Source: a virus. From it: a DNA stretch of 20,013 nucleotides. Below are positions 15,025 to 20,013 of this stretch, piece after piece. Position 1 is the stretch's first letter; each line of letters begins with the position of its first letter. The notes under the pieces are model-generated. The model was given only the letters and a program-made list of their open reading frames with translations. It searched no databases and was not told the DNA's origin. Location of the stretch: the IMG/VR virus record IMGVR_UViG_3300038305_000126, positions 1-20,013 of that record; one strand, 5' to 3'. A program made the translations under genes and the position numbers.

Positions 15025-15359
15025 GACCAAGGTGCTTGTCTAACAATAGTATTTTTCTTATCAATTCTGCGTTCGATAATGTTGTCAATTTTGAGGATCT
15101 CACCATCAGTAAGTTTGTCAGTCAACCAAGTAACAACTTGATCTTCTGTCAGACTAAAGAAATTAACAAATTCATCTGTAGATTTGTCGACTGCGGTAAA
15201 CCATGAACTGCCTAGGAAACTGTGAGTGACCCCATCAGAATCTGTGCCTACTCGTTTCCAAGTAACACGCACAACAGAGTTTTGAAGGACATCACCATTT
15301 TCATTGGTCTCGTCCTTCGTCTCCATGTTCACAATTTCCCAAACATAGTTGATTGACAT
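15021..15359 (-). CDS. Small conserved phage protein, second of a paralogous pair
   Basis: This protein has 112 residues. It starts MSINYVWEIVNMETKDETN and ends RQAPWS. It shares with its upstream neighbour (15370-15795) an N-terminal YxWxI-type strand, KDETNxxG, a W followed by GTxSxG, the FxxLTExxVxxW helix and a terminal PW. It resembles a family of 100-140 residue proteins encoded next to virion genes in cyanophages and other marine T4-like phages (I believe DUF7936), whose role is not established. AAGGAAT precedes the ATG at 15359, ten bases after the previous stop. The stop codon overlaps the -35 of the cassette promoter. Placement after the fibre gene suggests a virion or fibre-assembly role, but that is inference. 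Confidence 0.85.
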   Translation of the reverse strand: MSINYVWEIVNMETKDETNENGDVLQNSVVRVTWKRVGTDSDGVTHSFLGSSWFTAVDKSTDEFVNFFSLTEDQVVTWLTDKLTDGEILKIDNIIERRIDKKNTIVRQAPWS

Positions 15360-15369
15360 GGTTTATTCC

Positions 15370-15795
15370 TTAATCAGGTGCCGCTTCACTAGCTGGATCT
15401 GGTTCTGCATCAGCATCTGCTTCAGCATCAACAACTGGTGCCCAAGGAAGTGCTTTTGCTTCAATTTCTTCACTTTGACCGAATTCACGTTCAATTTCTT
15501 CATCCAAACGTTCGGTGATGTGGGCAAGATAAGCACCATCTGCTTCTACAATGGATTGAATCCATCCTGTGACCGTTTCCTCTGTCAAATCGTCAAATGC
15601 GACGAAAGATCCTGCAGGCACGTTTGCCGCAGAAAGAGGTGTTGCACCAGACCAAGATGCAGATTGACCTGCAGAGTTAGTACCTGTGATTGTCCAATAG
15701 GTTTGATATACGGCACGTGCTAATGTTGCGCCTTCGTGGTTTGTCTCATCTTTAAGTTTGAGACTGTTAATGCTATAGCTATAAGTGTATGACAT
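15370..15795 (-). CDS. Small conserved phage protein, first of a paralogous pair
   Basis: This 141-residue protein starts MSYTYSYSINSLKLKDETNH. The core (about 1-115) has the same plan as the next gene: N-terminal strand, KDETNxEG, GTNSAGQSASWSG, FDDLTEETVTGWIQ, then a helix (HITERLDEEIEREFG) and ALPWAP. After ALPWAP it has an added low-complexity acidic tail rich in Asp, Ala, Glu and Pro (about 120-141). It is probably a member of the DUF7936-like phage family (from memory). ATG at 15795 has GGAGAAAT upstream, and an AATAAATA late-promoter-like box lies 33 bases before it. The function is unknown; position after the fibre suggests a small virion protein or fibre accessory. Confidence 0.87.
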   Translation of the reverse strand: MSYTYSYSINSLKLKDETNHEGATLARAVYQTYWTITGTNSAGQSASWSGATPLSAANVPAGSFVAFDDLTEETVTGWIQSIVEADGAYLAHITERLDEEIEREFGQSEEIEAKALPWAPVVDAEADADAEPDPASEAAPD

Positions 15796-15826
15796 AAGAT
15801 TTCTCCAATTTCCTTTAATTTACTGT

Positions 15827-18800
15827 TTATTTATTCAAAAGCATGTTTTTCAATTCTGCAATCTCTTCACGAAGTTCTGAGACTTCTTCCTTGTATTTAT
15901 TATCAACTTCTTTAACTGCTTCGATAAGTAATGATGTGATTCGTTCGTAATCGACTGTTAGGTAATGATTATCATGTACCGCAGCCAGTTCTTTTTGTTC
16001 GTCATGTGAGAGTTTTTCGAACTCTTCTTTTGCTTCTTTCTTGTCCCATTCTTTACCGTCACGTTCTTCAAGTGTCTCTTTAAATGCAAGACGTGCTTTC
16101 TGCATGTTGTAATTGGCATTGAAAGGTGCTTCGTTGACGACTTCTGGAAGTACTGCTTCGACCTCTTGTGCGATAACACCAACTTCGTGCATCTTAGTCG
16201 GGTGGAAGTCGTATTCCTCTGTAATGTTTTGTACCCAGTCGTACTCAACACCACGCATCTTATGAAGTTTATCGAGCGCTTCGGTGATAGGTGTTACGTT
16301 TTCTTTCAAACGTCCATCAGATGCATATGCAACAATGTTACCAGTCGCAGAGACTGCACCGTTTGAACCAGACAACTGAACACGAGCGTCACCGTCTGCA
16401 GAAACATAGAAACCCCAACCAGACTGACCAGACAAACTAAAGAAGGATGCGTTGGTGTGCGCATAACCATAACCATAGTGGTTTGATAGACCAGTACCAG
16501 ACGGACGATAGTTGTAACCGATAGAGTAACCAGGCGATGGATACGCATCTGTGTTTAGACCACCAGAGTTTGAACCGTGACGACCAATGAAACCACCACG
16601 TGATTCTGCGTTGGTTGCACCAAAGTGGATAGCACCATTGACTCTCATAGATGTATCAGACGCAGGGTTCACATAGTATGAAGTACTGTTCAGATCGTAG
16701 AAGATTGGAGAACGTGATGATCTCTCTGCACGCCAGTAACCTGAGTCTGCACGAGCCTCCCATCTACCATTATAGTATAGGTAGGTATAAGAGTTCTCAT
16801 ACATGTAAACTGCCCACTCGCCGTTGGCATGTTGAAGTCCAAAGTGTTGACCATCATCATCCCAGTAGATACGTCCACAAGCGGTAGAGTTACTATCCCT
16901 AAAGATAAGTTCACCGTGGTCAGAGTTGTTGGAACGAAGACTGATAGTGTCAGAATCATCATCATACATATCGAAACCATCGTTCCATGATATGTTATTG
17001 ATGTTAACTGAGTTCATACGAGAAGTTGACGCAGGATCTTGGTAGTAACCTGTGTTGTTTCTATCATAGAAGATTGTCGCACGAAGATCAGTTGGCCACA
17101 GATCTCTGTTGTTTGATGCCATTACGTATGATGCAGTACGAGACGTACGCTGAGTACCATAGTTGGTTGTACGGAACCCGACTGCCCAACCGTCACCCCA
17201 GCTTGTAGAGAAACTACTGTAACCAGTATGAACGTTAGTAACTTCTACCTGTGGATATGTCCAGTTAGAGTTTGTATCACCAATACAAACCATATGACGA
17301 GAACCGTCATCACACCAACGAATTGTGTACGGACCATCATCATCCTCAGAAAGCTGTGTACAAGAAACGTTTGTCCAACGACCACTTGAATATGCGTAAC
17401 CACCAATTCTAAACTGATGCATACGACCAGTATTGTATTCGTAAATGTTAACAGTGAAGTGCAACATGGTGTTACCACCACGTCTGCTAGTTGGTAAGTA
17501 AATAGTACATGCACCGTTGATACTTGAAGACGAAGTAGTATATGTACCACCATTTGGCATAGCAAATCTACGTTCGGCACCATCATATAAGTTACGTACT
17601 CTTTGATAGTTGTGGTAAGATGTACTTGCTTGGTTGGTGTAGTAACCAGTATTGTTTAGATCATAGAAGATTGGAGCACGTGAGGATCTCTCAGCACGCC
17701 AGTAACCTGAGTCTGCACGAGCTTCCCATCTACCATTGTAGTAAATGTAGGTATACGAGTTTCTGTTTGCATACAAAATCCACTCATTATCGACATCGTT
17801 GTAGATACCAACTTGGTTACTATCTGCAGACATGAATACATATCTGTCATTAATAGAGTAACCTTCCCATCCACCACGACCACCACCTTGAACTGCAACA
17901 GTACCGTAGTTACCATTTGGAAAATCCATATATGCATCATTGGCATTATCATACGCAAAGTACAAACGGTTTGTACGTAGTGTGTTCAAACGTGAAGTTG
18001 ATGCAGGATCTACATAATAACCAGTGTTATTTCTGTCATAGAACAGGGGTGAACGAATGTCAGAGATGTGATCCAAATAGTCAGTATTGAAACGACCATA
18101 TTTCGTAGTCTGATACCACCATCCCATCATCTCTGTACTGTCAGAACTTGAAAGGTTAGAGTGAACTTCTGTGCGACCCTGTAAACGGATATAGTCAGAA
18201 GATCCAGTACCATCGTTGTCAACACCGATAACCATTGCGGCGTTTTCACCAGTGTTATTGAAGTCTGGATCAAACGTGATGTAACCGTAATCAGATGGTG
18301 CGTTAACACCAGAACGGAAGTACAGTGTTACAGGTGCATCATTACCTGACCAGAATTCTGCGGCAACGTTGTTTAGATAGTCAGTACCTGTAACGTCATA
18401 AGATGAGTGAGAACCTGCAGAGTCATTTTGACGTGCTTTAAAGTACGCTTTACCGTTAAAGTTAACAGTATTGAATGTAGATGTTCCTGCAAAATCACCG
18501 TAATAACCTGTGTTGTTCAAGTCATAGAAAATAGGCGCACGAGACGAACGTTCTGCTCTCCAGTAACCGTTATCCGCACGGGCTTCCCATCTACCATTAT
18601 AGTAAATGTAGGTGTATGAGTTACGTGCTGAATAAAGAACCCACTCGTTTTCAATACCAGTTCTTAGACCGAAGTGGTTATCATCATCCCAGTAAATACG
18701 TCCACACGCAGTACTGTTCGAGTCTCTGAAGATGATCTCACCGTTGTCACTGTCATTCGAACGAATAGACAATGTGTTTGCGTCATCGTCATAAATGTCG

Positions 18801-20013
18801 AAACCATTGTCAAACGATAAGAAGTTCATCGTTACGTTTGCGAAACGTGAAGTCCCTGCAAAGTCACCATAGTAAGCTGTGTTATTGCGGTCATAGAAGA
18901 TGTTTGCACGGAATGATGATTGCGCATAAGAGTTACCATCTGCCATTGCTTGGAATGCCCAACCAGAGATATTACCTGTTGCGGCACCATGTTGACCAAC
19001 GTAGAAACCTGTTGACCCAGTAGAGTTATTATTGTTCGAGTCTAGGTTAAAGAAAATATCGTGATAAGAGTTAAATCTCAAATCATCAGTAACACCACCA
19101 CCATTATCACGAGATGCAATTCCATGATATGTTGAATCGTCACCATAGAATGTAATCCAGTCACCACGATCTGCCATGTTGATCTGATCAACAGTGACAA
19201 CATTTAGACGAGAAGTAGATGCAGGATCTGCGTAGTAACCTGAGTTGTTTCTGTCATAGTAACGTTGTGCATATGCGTTTCTGTTTGTAAGGACATCACC
19301 ATCACCACGGATGATCATGTTCCATGCACCAGCCATACCACCGTCACGGAACGAGATATCTTCACCACCAGATGTGGCGATAATGAAATGCGCATCATTT
19401 GTTTCAGTTGCACCAATGTAACCACGATGGTTACCAGAACTTGTGTAGAAGTGCGCTTGACCACCTGACCAGTATTCTGTTTCGTTAACACGGTTCACGT
19501 TCATACGTGATGTAGACGCAAAGTCACCATAGTAACCAGTGTCACTTGTGTCATAGAAGATTGGGGATCTCATAGATCCTTTTGCTTCTGAGTAACCTGT
19601 ACGGATTAGGAAACGAGTAAATGAAGACTGTGACCAACTGACACCAACACCATAGTGTGGGTTTTCTTGGTTGTCATAGTAACCAAAGTCAAGTGAGTTC
19701 GCTTGATAGTTCGCAGTACCAATGTTCCATCTACGACGATTGTTGGAAGAATCTTTTCTTGAACGGAAAGAAATTACCGCACCGTGATTGGTGTTTGTAC
19801 CCCAAGAGTTCAGAGTGAAATGTGGATACGCATGTTGGTTACCAATTTCGATCTGTGGTCTGTTAGTATCCAATGTTGTAACTGGATTAGAGTTAGACCC
19901 AACTTTCAGATACGAATCACTTGCACTTAGTCTCAGTCTATTGAAACGTGAAGTTGACGCAAAGTCACCATAGTAAGCTGTGTTGTTGTAGTCGTAGTAA
20001 ATCGGTGAACGAA
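15827..20013 (-). CDS. Giant modular tail fibre with C-terminal S74 chaperone domain (5' end outside window)
   Basis: This is a receptor-binding fibre of at least 1394 residues. An apparent start at 19873 is only an internal Leu (TTG) codon: the frame stays open to the window edge and the residues beyond it contain another copy of the same repeat, so the true start is outside. Nine copies of an RSPIFYDxNNTGYYxDPASTSR-like module punctuate the chain, separated by aromatic and Asn/Ser/Gly-rich beta segments. A distinct domain with four Cys lies at about 17100-17590. From Ser-Asp at 16321 the last 164 residues form a Peptidase S74-type intramolecular chaperone: ASDGRLKENVTPI, ALDKLHKMRGVEYDW, GVIAQEVEAVLPEVV and VDYERITSLLIEAVKEV, then a coiled coil. 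Such domains trimerise fibres and then cut themselves off just before the Ser. Fibre identity is secure; the receptor is unknown. Confidence 0.95.
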   Translation of the reverse strand, partial: RSPIYYDYNNTAYYGDFASTSRFNRLRLSASDSYLKVGSNSNPVTTLDTNRPQIEIGNQHAYPHFTLNSWGTNTNHGAVISFRSRKDSSNNRRRWNIGTANYQANSLDFGYYDNQENPHYGVGVSWSQSSFTRFLIRTGYSEAKGSMRSPIFYDTSDTGYYGDFASTSRMNVNRVNETEYWSGGQAHFYTSSGNHRGYIGATETNDAHFIIATSGGEDISFRDGGMAGAWNMIIRGDGDVLTNRNAYAQRYYDRNNSGYYADPASTSRLNVVTVDQINMADRGDWITFYGDDSTYHGIASRDNGGGVTDDLRFNSYHDIFFNLDSNNNNSTGSTGFYVGQHGAATGNISGWAFQAMADGNSYAQSSFRANIFYDRNNTAYYGDFAGTSRFANVTMNFLSFDNGFDIYDDDANTLSIRSNDSDNGEIIFRDSNSTACGRIYWDDDNHFGLRTGIENEWVLYSARNSYTYIYYNGRWEARADNGYWRAERSSRAPIFYDLNNTGYYGDFAGTSTFNTVNFNGKAYFKARQNDSAGSHSSYDVTGTDYLNNVAAEFWSGNDAPVTLYFRSGVNAPSDYGYITFDPDFNNTGENAAMVIGVDNDGTGSSDYIRLQGRTEVHSNLSSSDSTEMMGWWYQTTKYGRFNTDYLDHISDIRSPLFYDRNNTGYYVDPASTSRLNTLRTNRLYFAYDNANDAYMDFPNGNYGTVAVQGGGRGGWEGYSINDRYVFMSADSNQVGIYNDVDNEWILYANRNSYTYIYYNGRWEARADSGYWRAERSSRAPIFYDLNNTGYYTNQASTSYHNYQRVRNLYDGAERRFAMPNGGTYTTSSSSINGACTIYLPTSRRGGNTMLHFTVNIYEYNTGRMHQFRIGGYAYSSGRWTNVSCTQLSEDDDGPYTIRWCDDGSRHMVCIGDTNSNWTYPQVEVTNVHTGYSSFSTSWGDGWAVGFRTTNYGTQRTSRTASYVMASNNRDLWPTDLRATIFYDRNNTGYYQDPASTSRMNSVNINNISWNDGFDMYDDDSDTISLRSNNSDHGELIFRDSNSTACGRIYWDDDGQHFGLQHANGEWAVYMYENSYTYLYYNGRWEARADSGYWRAERSSRSPIFYDLNSTSYYVNPASDTSMRVNGAIHFGATNAESRGGFIGRHGSNSGGLNTDAYPSPGYSIGYNYRPSGTGLSNHYGYGYAHTNASFFSLSGQSGWGFYVSADGDARVQLSGSNGAVSATGNIVAYASDGRLKENVTPITEALDKLHKMRGVEYDWVQNITEEYDFHPTKMHEVGVIAQEVEAVLPEVVNEAPFNANYNMQKARLAFKETLEERDGKEWDKKEAKEEFEKLSHDEQKELAAVHDNHYLTVDYERITSLLIEAVKEVDNKYKEEVSELREEIAELKNMLLNK
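15828..15835 (-). promoter_or_regulatory. Late-promoter-like box before the paralog pair
   Basis: The minus strand reads AATAAATA, one base from the T4 late consensus, 33 bases upstream of the ATG at 15795. Its last two bases are part of the fibre gene TAA stop, the same stop-in-promoter layout as before gp13 and before the gp67-position gene. Confidence 0.55.
15830..16321 (-). other. Peptidase S74 intramolecular chaperone domain of the fibre
   Basis: Residues from SDGRLKEN to the end (164 aa). Self-cleavage is expected between Ala and Ser at 16321, as in endosialidase-type fibres. Between the LPEVV strand and the VDYERI helix is a charged insertion of roughly 55 residues (about 15960-16130), rich in Lys and Glu, longer than in the minimal domain. 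The final segment, EEVSELREEIAELKNML, is a heptad coiled coil. Confidence 0.85.
16691..17085 (-). repeat. Duplicated fibre block, downstream copy
   Basis: Contains, in order, the FYD...TSR module, a segment with GFDMYDDDSDT and RDSNSTACGRIYWDDD, then a segment with NSYTYLYYNGRWEARAD, GYWRAERSSR and PIFYDLN. The same order occurs at 18520-18915. A third copy of the GRWEARAD part alone lies at about 17660-17766. Confidence 0.85.
18520..18915 (-). repeat. Duplicated fibre block, upstream copy
   Basis: Same order of three segments as 16691-17085: FYD...TSR module, GFDIYDDDANT with RDSNSTACGRIYWDDD, then NSYTYIYYNGRWEARAD and GYWRAERSSR. The two blocks are nearly identical in protein over long stretches, showing segmental duplication within one gene. 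Confidence 0.85.

Larger units (their letters stand above)
16645..20013 (-). repeat. Nine-copy FYDxNNTGYYxDPASTSR module series in the fibre
   Basis: Copies lie near 19937-20013, 19500-19573, 19201-19270, 18841-18915, 18472-18547, 17981-18058, 17605-17685, 17008-17085 and 16645-16720. The shared protein core is (S/N)(R/A)xIFYD(R/L)NNTGYY(G/V/Q)D(P/F)A(S/G)TSR. The DNA is also alike across copies. Spacing is irregular (about 330-600 bases), so this is a repeated joint between different segments, not a simple tandem array. Confidence 0.9.

Noticed and set aside
15349-15723. 124-codon plus-strand frame with many Cys
   Set aside because: It is antisense to the paralog pair. The Cys and Arg runs come from the reverse complement of Ala/Thr codons.
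19788-19873. Fibre gene start at 19873
   Set aside because: The codon is TTG (Leu) inside a frame that stays open to the window edge and encodes another repeat module, so the gene begins outside the window.
1-20013. tRNA genes, CRISPR arrays, insertion sequences or attachment sites
   Set aside because: Coding sequence fills almost the whole window and no cloverleaf, regular spacer array, transposase or terminal inverted repeat was seen. The only repeats are within the fibre gene.

Overview
This window is part of the late (virion) gene region of a T4-like contractile-tailed phage. Every convincing gene is on the minus strand, so the window reads right to left. The gene order gp13-gp14-gp15-gp16-gp17-gp18-gp19-gp20-(two small genes)-gp21-gp22-gp23 is the head/neck/tail-tube order of T4 and its marine relatives. 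A low-to-moderate GC content, a very long repeat-built fibre with 'FYDxNNTGYYxDPASTS' modules, and short proteins resembling cyanophage and marine-phage families suggest a marine T4-like phage. The host cannot be read from this window.

Layout in transcription order: (1) 20013-15827, a giant tail fibre that runs off the right edge, ending in an S74-type chaperone domain; (2) 15795-15021, two small paralogous virion-type proteins; (3) 14961-11946, a compact three-gene cassette that is not part of the T4 structural core. It encodes a GH130/GT108-like beta-propeller protein, a TPR-plus-FkbM methyltransferase, and a fusion of a HIGH-family nucleotidyltransferase with a sugar-isomerase-type cupin. 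An apparently perfect host sigma70 promoter (TTGACA, 17 bp, TGATATAAT) precedes it; (4) 11908-9630, neck and tail completion proteins gp13, gp14, gp15; (5) 9633-7422, the terminase pair gp16/gp17; (6) 7346-4781, tail sheath gp18 and tail tube gp19; (7) 4762-3230, portal gp20; (8) 3193-2379, two small genes in the place of T4 gp67/gp68; (9) 2332-588, prohead protease gp21 and scaffold gp22; (10) 517-1, the N-terminal third or so of major capsid protein gp23, running off the left edge.

Genes are packed tightly, with ATGA and TAATG overlaps. T4-type late promoters (TATAAATA and close variants) lie before gp23, gp18, gp13 and the paralog pair, with variants before the gp67-position gene, gp21 and gp22. 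Three of them contain the stop codon of the gene upstream. Together the genes build the prohead (gp20-gp23), package DNA (gp16/17), close the neck (gp13/14), form the tail (gp15, 18, 19) and bind the host (fibre). The cassette most likely makes or modifies a glycan. The sigma70 promoter suggests it can be expressed by unmodified host polymerase before late transcription begins, which is the most unusual feature here.
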